Of a DNA stretch of 64,000 nt, positions 1 through 12,249 are shown one piece after another. Under the pieces are notes generated by a model. The model made no database searches. It was not told where the DNA came from and saw only the letters and a list, made by a program, of their open reading frames with translations. This stretch comes from Hydractinia symbiolongicarpus (taxonomy: Eukaryota; Cnidaria; Hydrozoa; Anthoathecata; Hydractiniidae): contig NC_079887.1 of assembly GCF_029227915.1 (NCBI RefSeq), positions 1,054,001 to 1,118,000 on the forward strand. The letters run 5' to 3'. The translations under genes and the position numbers were made by a program. Each line of letters opens with the position of its first letter. Position 1 is the first letter of the stretch.

Positions 1-600
1 TTCATTTTTGATGAGACGCTGAATAAAAGAAGTTTAATCGCCGGCAAACGAAAACCCGCGATTTCCCGTAAATCTCGGCTTGGCCCGTATAGTCAAAAGT
101 ATACAAAAAAAGTACCCAGGGAGTAAACTCATTTCCCGAACGATTTTTTAAATTATTTTTTCACCACTAAAACGCATGAGACTTGTAGTTTTCAAAAATG
201 TTTTAATTCTTGATGAGACGCTGAATAAAAGAAGTTTAATCGCCGGCAAACGAAAACCCGCGATTTCCCGTAAATCCCGGCTTGGCCCGTATAGTCAAAA
301 GTATACAAAGAAAGTACCCAGGGAGTAAACTCATTTCTTGAACGATTTCTTAAATGATTTTTCACCACTAAAACGCATGAGACTTGTAGTTTTTAAAAAT
401 GTTTTCATTTTTGATGAGACGCTTTATGAAAGAGTTTTAATCGCCGGCAAACGAAAACCCGCGATTTCCCGTAAATCTCGGCTTGGCCCGTATAGTCAAA
501 AGTATACAAAAAAAGTACCCAGGGAGTAAACTCATTTCCCGAACGATTTTTTAAATTTTTTTTTCACCACTAAAACGCATGAGACTTGTAGTTTTCAAAA

Positions 601-1815
601 ATGTTTTCATTTTTGATGAGACGCTTAATGAAAGAGGTTTAATCGCCGGAAAACGAAAACCTGCGATTTCCCTAAATCCCGGACTCGGCCCGTATAGTCA
701 AAAGTATACAAAGAAAGTGTTCAGGGAGTAAACTCATTTCTTGAACGATTTTTTAAATTACTTTTTCACCACTAAAACGCATGAGACTTGTAGTTTTTAA
801 AAAATGTTTTCATTTTTGATGAGACGCTTAATGAAAGAGGTTTAATCGCCGGCAAACCAAATCCCGCGTTTTCCCGTAAATCCGGGGCTTGGCTCGTATA
901 GTCGAATGTATACAAAGAAAGTACCCAGGGAGTAAACTTATTTCCCGAACGATTTTTTAAATATTTTTTTCACCACTAAAACGCATGAGACTTGTAGTTT
1001 TCAAAAATGTTTTCATTTTTGATGAGACGCTTAATGAAAGAGGTTTAATCGCCGGAAAACGAAAACCCGCGATTTCCCGTAAATCCGGGGCTTGGCCCGT
1101 ATAGTCGAATGTATACAAAGAAAGTACCCTGTGAGTTAACTCATTTCCAGAACGATTTTTTAAATTATTTTTTCACCACTAAAACGCATCAGACTTGTAG
1201 TTTTTAAAAATGTTTTCATTTTTGATGAGACGCTTAATGAAAGAGGTTTAATCGCCGGAAAACGAAAACCTGCGATTTCCCTAAATCCCGGACTCGGCGC
1301 GTATAGTCAAAAGTATACAAAGAAAGTGTTCAGGGAGTAAACTCATTTCTTGAACGATTTTTTAAATTACTTTTTCACCACTAAAACGCATGAGACTTGT
1401 AGTTTTTAAAAAATGTTTTCATTTTTGATGAGACGCTTAATGAAAGAGGTTTAATCGCCGGCAAACCAAATCCTGCGTTTTCCCGTAAATCCGGGGCTTG
1501 GCTCGTATAGTCGAATGTATACAAAGAAAGTACCCAGGGAGTAAACTTATTTCCCGAACGATTTTTTAAATTTTTTTTTCACCACTAAAACGCATGAGAC
1601 TTGTAGTTTTCAAAAATGTTTTCATTTTTGATGAGACGCTTAATGAAAGAGGTTTAATCGCCGGAAAACGAAAACCCGCGATTTCCCGTAAATCCCGGGC
1701 TTGGCCCGTATAGTCGAATGTATACAAAGAAAGTACCCTGTGAGTTAACTCATTTCCAGAACGATTTTTTAAATTATTTTTTCACCACTAAAACGCATCA
1801 GACTTGTAGTTTTTA
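601..1815 (+). repeat. Higher-order repeat: 3-unit tandem duplication (~609 bp)
   Basis: About 601-1209 and 1210-1815 carry the same order of three variant units: 'ttaatgaaagagg' with 'ctgcgatttccctaaatccc', then 'caaaccaaatcc', then 'ccctgtgagttaactc'. The offset is ~609 bp and only a few substitutions were seen (for example 'ggcccg' versus 'ggcgcg'). Boundaries are approximate. Confidence 0.75.
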
Positions 1816-4800
1816 AAAATGTTTTCATTTTTGATGAGACGCTGAATAAAAGAAGTTTAATCGCCGGCAAACGAAAACCCGCGATTTCCCGTAAATCTCG
1901 GCTTGGCCCGTATAGTCAAAAGTATACAAAAAAAGTACCCAGGGAGTAAACTCATTTCCCGAACGATTTTTTAAATTATTTTTTCACCACTAAAACGCAT
2001 GAGACTTGTAGTTTTCAAAAATGTTTTAATTCTTGATGAGACGCTGAATAAAAGAAGTTTAATCGCCGGCAAACGAAAACCCGCGATTTCCCGTAAATCC
2101 CGGCTTGGCCCGTATAGTCAAAAGTATACAAAGAAAGTACCCAGGAAGTAAACACATTTCCCGAACGATTTTTTAAATTATTTTTCCACCACTAAAACGC
2201 ATGAGATTTGTACTTTTCAAAAATGTTTTCATTTTTCATGAGACGCTTAATGAAAGAGGTTTAATCGCCGGCAAACGAAATCCCGCGTTTTCCCGTAAAT
2301 CCAGGGCTTGGCCCGTATAGTCAAAAGTATACAAAGAAAGTACCCAGGGAGTAAACTCATTTCTTGAACGATTTCTTAAATGACTTTTTCACCACTAAAA
2401 CGCATGAGACTTGTAGTTTTCAAAAATGTTCTCATTTTTGATGAGACGCTGAAAAAAAGCAGTTTAATCGACGGCAAACGAAAACCTGCGATTTCCCTAA
2501 ATCCCGGACTCGGCCCGTATAGTCAAAACTATACAAAGAAAGTACCCAGGGAGTAAACTCATTTCCAGAACGATTTTTTAAATTATTTTTTCACCACTAA
2601 AACGCATAAGACTTGTAGTTTTTAAAAATGTTTTCATTTTTGGTGAGACGCTGAATAAAAGAAGTTTAATCGCCGGCAAACGAAAACCCGCGATTTCCCG
2701 TAAATCCCGGCTGGGCCCGTATAGTCAAAAGTATACAAAGAAAGTACCCAGGGAGTAAACTCATTTCCCGAACGATTTTTTAAATTATTTTTTCACCATT
2801 AAAACGCATGAGACTTGTAGTTTTTAAAAATGTTTTCATTTTTGATGAGACGCTGAAAAAAAGCAGTTTAATCGCCGGCAAACGAAAACCTGCGATTTCC
2901 CTAAATCCCGGACTCGGCCCGTATAGTGAAAAGTATACAAAGAAAGTACCCAGGGAGTAAACTCATTTCCCGAACGATTTTTTAAATTATTTTTTCACCA
3001 TTAAAACGCATGAGACTTGTAGTTTTCAAAAATGTTTTCATTTTTGATGAGACGCTGATTAAAAGAAGTTTAATCGCCGGCAAACGAAAACCCGCGATTT
3101 CCCGTAAATCCCGGGCTTGGCCCGTAGAGCCAAAAGTATACAAAGAAAGTACCCAGGGAGTAAGCTCATTTCCCGAACGATTTTTTAAATTACTTTTTCA
3201 CCACTAAAACGCATGAGACTTGTAGTTTTCAAAAATGTTTTCATTTTTGATGAGACGCTTAATGAAAGAGGTTTAATCGCCGGAAAACGAAAACCCGCGA
3301 TTTCCCGTAAATCCCGGGCTTGGCCCGTATAGTCGAATGTATACAAAGAAAGTACCCTGTGAGTTAACTCATTTCCAGAACGATTTTTTAAATTATTTTT
3401 TCACCACTAAAACGCATCAGACTTGTAGTTTTTAAAAATGTTTTCATTTTTGATGAGACGCTGAATAAAAGAAGTTTAATCGCCGGCAAACGAAAACCCG
3501 CGATTTCCCGTAAATCTCGGCTTGGCCCGTATAGTCAAAAGTATACAAAAAAAGTACCCAGGGAGTAAACTCATTTCCCGAACGATTTTTTAAATTATTT
3601 TTTCACCACTAAAACGCATGAGACTTGTAGTTTTCAAAAATGTTTTAATTCTTGATGAGACGCTGAATAAAAGAAGTTTAATCGCCGGCAAACGAAAACC
3701 CGCGATTTCCCGTAAATCCCGGCTTGGCCCGTATAGTCAAAAGTATACAAAGAAAGTACCCAGGAAGTAAACACATTTCCCGAACGATTTTTTAAATTAT
3801 TTTTCCACCACTAAAACGCATGAGATTTGTACTTTTCAAAAATGTTTTCATTTTTCATGAGACGCTTAATGAAAGAGGTTTAATCGCCGGCAAACGAAAT
3901 CCCGCGTTTTCCCGTAAATCCAGGGCTTGGCCCGTATAGTCAAAAGTATACAAAGAAAGTACCCAGGGAGTAAACTCATTTCTTGAACGATTTCTTAAAT
4001 GACTTTTTCACCACTAAAACGCATGAGACTTGTAGTTTTCAAAAATGTTCTCATTTTTGATGAGACGCTGAAAAAAAGCAGTTTAATCGACGGCAAACGA
4101 AAACCTGCGATTTCCCTAAATCCCGGACTCGGCCCGTATAGTCAAAACTATACAAAGAAAGTACCCAGGGAGTAAACTCATTTCCAGAACGATTTTTTAA
4201 ATTATTTTTTCACCACTAAAACGCATAAGACTTGTAGTTTTTAAAAATGTTTTCATTTTTGGTGAGACGCTGAATAAAAGAAGTTTAATCGCCGGCAAAC
4301 GAAAACCCGCGATTTCCCGTAAATCCCGGCTGGGCCCGTATAGTCAAAAGTATACAAAGAAAGTACCCAGGGAGTAAACTCATTTCCCGAACGATTTTTT
4401 AAATTATTTTTTCACCATTAAAACGCATGAGACTTGTAGTTTTTAAAAATGTTTTCATTTTTGATGAGACGCTGAAAAAAAGCAGTTTAATCGCCGGCAA
4501 ACGAAAACCTGCGATTTCCCTAAATCCCGGACTCGGCCCGTATAGTGAAAAGTATACAAAGAAAGTACCCAGGGAGTAAACTCATTTCCCGAACGATTTT
4601 TTAAATTATTTTTTCACCATTAAAACGCATGAGACTTGTAGTTTTCAAAAATGTTTTCATTTTTGATGAGACGCTGATTAAAAGAAGTTTAATCGCCGGC
4701 AAACGAAAACCCGCGATTTCCCGTAAATCCCGGGCTTGGCCCGTAGAGCCAAAAGTATACAAAGAAAGTACCCAGGGAGTAAGCTCATTTCCCGAACGAT

Positions 4801-4827
4801 TTTTTAAATTACTTTTTCACCACTAAA
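1590..4827 (+). repeat. Higher-order repeat: two tandem copies of 8 units (1,619 bp)
   Basis: About 1590-3208 and 3209-4827 repeat with an offset of 1,619 bp. The rare variants 'aaatctcggcttggcc', 'ttttaattcttgatgagacg', 'caggaagtaaacacatttcc' and 'cccgtagagccaaaagtat' recur in the same order. The copies look almost identical where read. Similarity to the next unit stops near 4870, where 'gaaaaaaagcag' replaces 'ttaatgaaagag'. Confidence 0.85.
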
Positions 4828-7800
4828 ACGCATGAGACTTGTAGTTTTCAAAAATGTTTTCATTTTTGATGAGACGCTGAAAAAAAGCAGTTTAATCGAC
4901 GGCAAACGAAAACCTGCGATTTCCCTAAATCCCGGACTCGGCCCGTATAGTCAAAACTATACAAAGAAAGTACCCAGGGAGTAAACTCATTTCCAGAACG
5001 ATTTTTTAAACTATTTTTCACCAGTAAAACGCATAAGACTTGTAGTTTTTAAAAATGTTTTCATTTTTGATGAGACGCTAAATAAAAGGAGTTTAATCGC
5101 CGGCAAACGAAAACCCGCAATTTCCCGTAAATCCCGGGCTTGGCACGTATTGTCAAAAGTATACAAAGAAAGTACCCAGGGAGTAAACTCATTTCCCGAA
5201 CGATTTTTTATATTATTTTTTTACCACTAAACGCATGAGACTTGTAGTTTTCAAAAATATTTTCATATTTGATGGGACGCTGTATAAAAGAAGTTTAATC
5301 GCCGGCAAACGAAATCCGCGATTTCCCATAAATCCCGGGCTTGGCCCGTATAGTCGAATGTATACAAAGAAAGTATCCTGTGAGTAAACTCATTTCCAGA
5401 ACGATTTTTTAAATTATTTTTTCACCACTAAAACGCATAAGACTTGTAGTTTTTAAAAATGTTTTCATTTTTGGTGAGACGCTGAATAAAAGAAGTTTAA
5501 TCGCCGGCAAACCAAAACCCGCGATTTCCCGTAAATCCCGGCTTGGCCCGTATAGTCAAAAGTATACAAAGGAAGTACCCAGGGAGTAAACTCATTTCCC
5601 GAACGATTTTTTAAATTATTTTTTCACCACTAAAACGCATGAGACTTGTAGTTTTTAAAAATGTTTTTATTTTTGATGAGACGCTGAAAAAAAGCAGTTT
5701 AATCGCCGGCAAATGAAAACCTGCGATTTCCCTAAATCCCGGACTCGGCCCGTATAGTCAAAACTATACAAAGAAAGTACCCAGGGAGTAAACTCATTTC
5801 CAGAACGATTTTTTAAATCACTTTTTCACCACTAAAACGCATGAGACTGGTAGTTTTTAAAAATGTTTTCATTTTTTATGAGACGCTGAATAAAAGAAGT
5901 TTAATCGCCGGCAAACGAAAACCTGCGATTTCCCGTAAATCCTGGACTCGGCCCGTATAGTCAAAAGTATACAAAGAAAGTACCAAGGAGTAAACTCATT
6001 TCCCAAACGATTTTTTAAATTATTATTTCACCACTAAAACGCATGAGACTTGTAGTTTTCAAGAATGTTTTCATTTTTGATGAGACGCTGAATAAAAGCA
6101 GTTTAATCGCCGGCAAACGAAAACCCGCGATTTCCCGTAAATCCCGGGCTTGGCCCGTATATTCAAAAGTATACAAAGAAAGTACCCAGGGAGTAAACTC
6201 ATTTCCCGAACGATTTTTTAAATTACTTTTTCACCACTAAAACGCATGAGACTTGTAGTTTTCAAAAATGTTTTCATTTTTGATGAGACGCTGAATAAAA
6301 GAAGTTTCATCGCCGGCAAACGAAAACCTGCGATTTCCCGTAAATCCTGGACTCGGCCCGTATATTCAAAAGTATACAAAGAAAGTACCCAGGGAGTAAA
6401 CTCATTTCCCAAACGATTTTTTAAATTATTATTTCACCACTAAAACCCATGAGACTTGTAGTTTTCAAGAATGTTTTCATTTTTGATGAGACGCTGAATA
6501 AAAGCAGTTTAATCGCCGGCAAACGAAATCCCGCGTTTTCCCGTAAATCCGGGCTTGGCCCGTATAGTCGAATATATACAAAGAAAGTACCCAGGGAGTA
6601 AACTCATTTCCCGAACGATTTTTTAAATTATTTTTTCACCACTAAAACGCATGAGACTTGTAGTTTTCAAAAATGTTTTCATTTTTGATGAGACGCTGAT
6701 TGAAAGGAGTTTAATCGCCGGCAAACGAAAACCCGCGATTTCCCGTTAATCCCGGGCTTGGCCCGTATAGTCAAAAGTATACAAAGAAAGTACCCAGGGA
6801 GTAAACTCATTTCCCGAACGATTTTTTAAATTACTTTTTCACCACTAAAACGCATGAGACTTGTAGTTTTCAAAAATGTTCTCATTTTTGATGAGACGCT
6901 GAAAAAAAGCAGTTTAATCGACGGCAAACGAAAACCTGCGATTTCCATAAATCCCGGACTCGGCCCGTATAGTCAAAACTATACAAAGAAAGTACCCAGG
7001 GAGTAAACTCATTTCCAGAACGATTTTTTAAATTATTTTTTCACCACTAAAACGCATAAGACTTGTAGTTTTTAAAAATGTTTTCATTTTTGGTGAGACG
7101 CTGAATAAAAGAAGTTTAATCGCCGGCAAACGAAAACCTGCGATTTCCCTAAATCCCGGACTCGGCCCGTATAGTGAAAAGTATACAAAGAAAGTACCCA
7201 GGGAGTAAACTCATTTCCCGAACGATTTTTTAAATTATTTTTTCACCATTAAAACGCATGAGACTTGTAGTTTTCAAAAATGTTTTCATTTTTGATGAGA
7301 CGCTGATTAAAAGAAGTTTAATCGCCGGCAAACGAAAACCCGCGATTTCCCGTAAATCCCGGGCTTGGCCCGTAGAGCCAAAAGTATACAAAGAAAGTAC
7401 CCAGGGAGTAAGCTCATTTCCCGAACGATTTTTTAAATTACTTTTTCACCACTAAAACGCATGAGACTTGTAGTTTTCAAAAATGTTTTCATTTTTGATG
7501 AGACGCTGAAAAAAAGCAGTTTAATCGACGGCAAACGAAAACCTGCGATTTCCCTAAATCCCGGACTCGGCCCGTATAGTCAAAACTATACAAAGAAAGT
7601 ACCCAGGGAGTAAACTCATTTCCAGAACGATTTTTTAAACTATTTTTCACGACTAAAACGCATAAGACTTGTAGTTTTTAAAAATGTTTTCATTTTTGAT
7701 GAGACGCTAAATAAAAGGAGTTTAATCGCCGGCAAACGAAAACCCGCAATTTCCCGTAAATCCCGGGCTTGGCACGTATTGTCAAAAGTATACAAAGAAA

Positions 7801-10800
7801 GTATCCAGGGAGTAAACTCATTTCCCGAACGATTTTTTAAATTATTTTTTCACCATTAAAACGCATGAGACTTGTAGTTTTCAAAAATGTTTTCATTTTT
7901 GATGAGACGCTGATTAAAAGAAGTTTAATCGCCGGCAAACGAAAACCCGCGATTTCCCGTAAATCCCGGGCTTGGCCCGTAGAGCCAAAAGTATACAAAG
8001 AAAGTACCCAGGGAGTAAGCTCATTTCCCGAACGATTTTTTAAATTACTTTTTCACCACTAAAACGCATGAGACTTGTAGTTTTCAAAAATGTTTTCATT
8101 TTTGATGAGACGCTGAAAAAAAGCAGTTTAATCGACGGCAAACGAAAACCTGCGATTTCCCTAAATCCCGGACTCGGCCCGTATAGTCAAAACTATACAA
8201 AGAAAGTACCCAGGGAGTAAACTCATTTCCAGAACGATTTTTTAAACTATTTTTCACCACTAAAACGCATAAGACTTGTAGTTTTTAAAAATGTTTTCAT
8301 TTTTGATGAGACGCTAAATAAAAGGAGTTTAATCGCCGGCAAACGAAAACCCGCAATTTCCCGTAAATCCCGGGCTTGGCACGTATTGTCAAAAGTATAC
8401 AAAGAAAGTACCCAGGGAGTAAACTCATTTCCAGAACGATTTTTTAAATTATTTTTTCACCACTAAAACGCATAAGACTTGTAGTTTTTAAAAATGTTTT
8501 CATTTTTGGTGAGACGCTGAATAAAAGAAGTTTAATCGCCGGCAAACCAAAACCCGCGATTTCCCGTAAATCCCGGCTTGGCCCGTATAGTCAAAAGTAT
8601 ACAAAGGAAGTACCCAGGGAGTAAACTCATTTCCCGAACGATTTTTTAAATTATTTTTTCACCACTAAAACGCATGAGACTTGTAGTTTTTAAAAATGTT
8701 TTTATTTTTGATGAGACCCTGAAAAAAAGCAGTTTAATCGCCGGCAAATGAAAACCTGCGATTTCCCTAAATCCCGGACTCGGCCCGTATAGTCAAAACT
8801 ATACAAAGAAAGTACCCAGGGAGTAAACTCATTTCCAGAACGATTTTTTAAATTATTTTTTCACCACTAAAACGCATAAGACTTGTAGTTTTTAAAAATG
8901 TTTTCATTTTTGATGAGACGCTGAATAAAAGAAGTTTAATCGCCGGCAAACGAAAACCCGCAATTTCCCGTAAATCCCGGGCTTGGCCCGTATAGTCAAA
9001 AGTATACAAAGAAAGTACCCAGGGAGTAAACTCATTTCCCGAACGATTTTTTAAATTATTTTTTCACCATTAAAACGCATGAGACTTGTAGTTTTCAAAA
9101 ATGTTTTCATTTTTGATGAGACGCTGATTAAAAGAAGTTTAATCGCCGGCAAACGAAAACCCGCGATTTCCCGTAAATCCCGGGCTTGGCCCGTAGAGTC
9201 AAAAGTATACAAAGAAAGTACCCAGGGAGTAAGCTCATTTCCCGAACGATTTTTTAAATTACTTTTTCACCACTAAAACGCATGAGACTTGTAGTTTTCA
9301 AAAATGTTTTCATTTTTGATGAGACTCCGAAAAAAAGCAGTTTAATCGACGGCAAACGAAAACCTGCGATTTCCCTAAATCCTGGACTCGGCCCGTATAG
9401 TCAAAACTATACAAAGAAAGTACCCAGGGAGTAAACTCATTTCCAGAACGATTTTTTAAACTATTTTTCACCACTAAAACGCATAAGACTTGTAGTTTTT
9501 AAAAATGTTTTCATTTTTGATGAGACGCTAAATAAAAGGAGTTTAATCGCCGGCAAACGAAAACCCGCAATTTCCCTTAAATCCCGGGCTTGGCACGTAT
9601 TGTCAAAAGTATACAAAGAAAGTACCCAGGGAGTAAACTCATTTCCCGAACGATTTTTTATATTATTTTTTTACCACTAAACGCATGAGACTTGTAGTTT
9701 TCAAAAATATTTTCATATTTGATGGGACGCTGTATAAAAGAAGTTTATTCGCCGGCAAACGAAATCCGCGATTTCCCGTAAATCCCGGGCTTGGCCCGTA
9801 TAGTCGAATGTATACAAAGAAAGTATCCTGTGAGTAAACTCATTTCCAGAACAATTTTTTAAATTATTTTTTCACCACTAAAACGCATAAGACTTGTAGT
9901 TTTTAAAAATGTTTTCATTTTTGGTGAGACGCTGAATAAAAGAAGTTTAATCGCCGGCAAACCAAAACCCGCGATTTCCCGTAAATCCCGGCTTGGCCCG
10001 TATAGTCAAAACTATACAAAGAAAGTACCCAGGGAGTAAACTCATTTCCAGAACGATTTTTTAAACTATTTTTCACCACTAAAACGCATAAGACTTGTAG
10101 TTTTTAAAAATGTTTTCATTTTTGATGAGACGCTAAATAAAAGGAGTTTAATCGCCGGCAAACGAAAACCCGCAATTTCCCTTAAATCCCGGGCTTGGCA
10201 CGTATTGTCAAAAGTATACAAAGAAAGTACCCAGGGAGTAAACTCATTTCCCGAACGATTTTTTATATTATTTTTTTACCACTAAACGCATGAGACTTGT
10301 AGTTTTCAAAAATATTTTCATATTTGATGGGACGCTGTATAAAAGAAGTTTAATCGCCGGCAAACGAAATCCGCGATTTCCCGTAAATCCCGGGCTTGGC
10401 CCGTATAGTCGAATGTATACAAAGAAAGTATCCTGTGAGTAAACTCATTTCCAGAACGATTTTTTAAATTATTTTTTCACCACTAAAACGCATAAGACTT
10501 GTAGTTTTTAAAAATGTTTTTATTTTTGGTGAGACGCTGAATAAAAGAAGTTTAATCGCCGGCAAACCAAAACCCGCGATTTCCCGTAAATCCCGGCTTG
10601 ACCCGTATAGTCAAAAGTATACAAAGGAAGTACCCAGGGAGTAAACTCATTTCCCGAACGATTTTTTAAATTATTTTTTCACCACTAAAACGCATGAGAC
10701 TTGTAGTTTTTAAAAATGTTTTTATTTTTGATGAGACGCTGAAAAAAAGCAGTTTAATCGCCGGCAAACGAAAACCTGCGATTTCCCTAAATCCCGGACT

Positions 10801-12249
10801 CGGCCCGTATAGTCAAAACTATACAAAGAAAGTACCCAGGGAGTAAACTCATTTCCAGAACGATTTTTTAAATTATTTTTTCACCACTAAAACGCATGAG
10901 ACTTGTAGTTTTCAAAAATATTTTCATATTTGATGGGACGCTGTATAAAAGAAGTTTAATCGCCGGCAAACGAAATCCGCGATTTCCCGTAAATCCCGGG
11001 CTTGGCCCGTATAGTCGAATGTATACAAAGAAAGTATCCTGTGAGTAAACTCATTTCCAGAACGATTTTTTAAATTATTTTTTCACCACTAAAACGCATA
11101 AGACTTGTAGTTTTTAAAAATGTTTTCATTTTTGGTGAGACGCTGAATAATAGAAGTTTAATCTCCGGCAAACCAAAACCCGCGATTTCCCGTAAATCCC
11201 GGCTTGACCCGTATAGTCAAAAGTATACAAAGGAAGTACCCAGGGAGTAAACTCATTTCCCGAACGATTTTTTAAATTATTTTTTCACCACTAAAACGCA
11301 TGACACTTGTAGTTTTTAAAAATGTTTTTATTTTTGATGAGACGCTGAAAAAAAGCAGTTTAATCGCCGGCAAACGAAAACCTGCGATTTCCCTAAATCC
11401 CGGACTCGGCCCGTATAGTCAAAACTATACAAAGAAAGTACCCAGGGAGTAAACTCATTTCCAGAACGATTTTTTAAATTATTTTTTCACCACTAAAACG
11501 CATAAGACTTGTAGTTTTTAAAAATGTTTTCATTTTTGATGAGACGCTGAATAAAAGAAGTTTAATCGCCGGCAAACGAAAACCCGCAATTTCCCGTAAA
11601 TCCCAGGCTTGGCCCGTATAGTCAAAAGTATACAAAGAAAGTACCCAGGGAGTAAACTCATTTCCCGAACGATTTTTTATATTATTTTTTTACCACTAAA
11701 CGCATGAGACTAGTAGTTTTCAAAAATATTTTCATATTTGATGGGACGCTGAATAAAGGAAGTTTAATCGCCGGCAAACGAAAATCCGCGATTTCCCGTA
11801 AATCCCAGACTCGGCCCGTATAGCCAAAAGTATACAAGGAAAGTACCCAGGGAGTAAACTCATTTCCCGAACGATATTTTAAATTACTTTTTCACCACTA
11901 AAACGCATGAGACTTGTAGTTTTTAAAAATGTTTTTATTTTTGATGAGACGCTGAAAAAAAGCAGTTTAATCGCCGGCAAACGAAAACCTGCTATTTCCC
12001 TAAATCCCGGACTCGGCCCGTATAGTCAAAACTATACAAAGAAAGTACCCAGGGAGTAAACTCATTTCCAGAACGATTTTTTAAATTATTTTTTCACCAC
12101 TAAAACGCATAAGACTTGTAGTTTTTAAAAATGTTTTCATTTTTGATGAGACGCTGAATAAAAGAAGTTTAATCGCCGGCAAACGAAAACCCGCAATTTC
12201 CCGTAAATCCCGGGCTTGGCCCGTATAGTCAAAAGTATACAAAGAAAGT
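4828..12249 (+). repeat. Satellite segment with short mixed higher-order repeats
   Basis: Variant units recur at multiples of the unit rather than in one long block. The unit with 'cccgtagagccaaaagtat' at about 7258 recurs at 7865 (offset 607 bp, three units), and a close variant ('cccgtagagtcaaaagtat') lies at 9079. The 'actatac' hairpin unit and the 'atatttgatgggacgctg' unit alternate several times between 8700 and 11800. This looks like repeated unequal exchange over 3-6 unit steps. No gene seen. Confidence 0.7.

Noticed and set aside
90-120. Hammerhead ribozyme in the satellite, suggested by 'tttgatgagacgctgaat'
   Set aside because: The core would need CTGATGA and a paired stem II before GAAA. 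The unit has TTGATGA and no convincing stem, and no matching cleavage triplet arrangement was found on either strand.
120-160. CENP-B box in the satellite ('tttcgtttgccgg' on the minus strand)
   Set aside because: Only the TTCG half matches; the required A and the CGGG half are absent at the right spacing.
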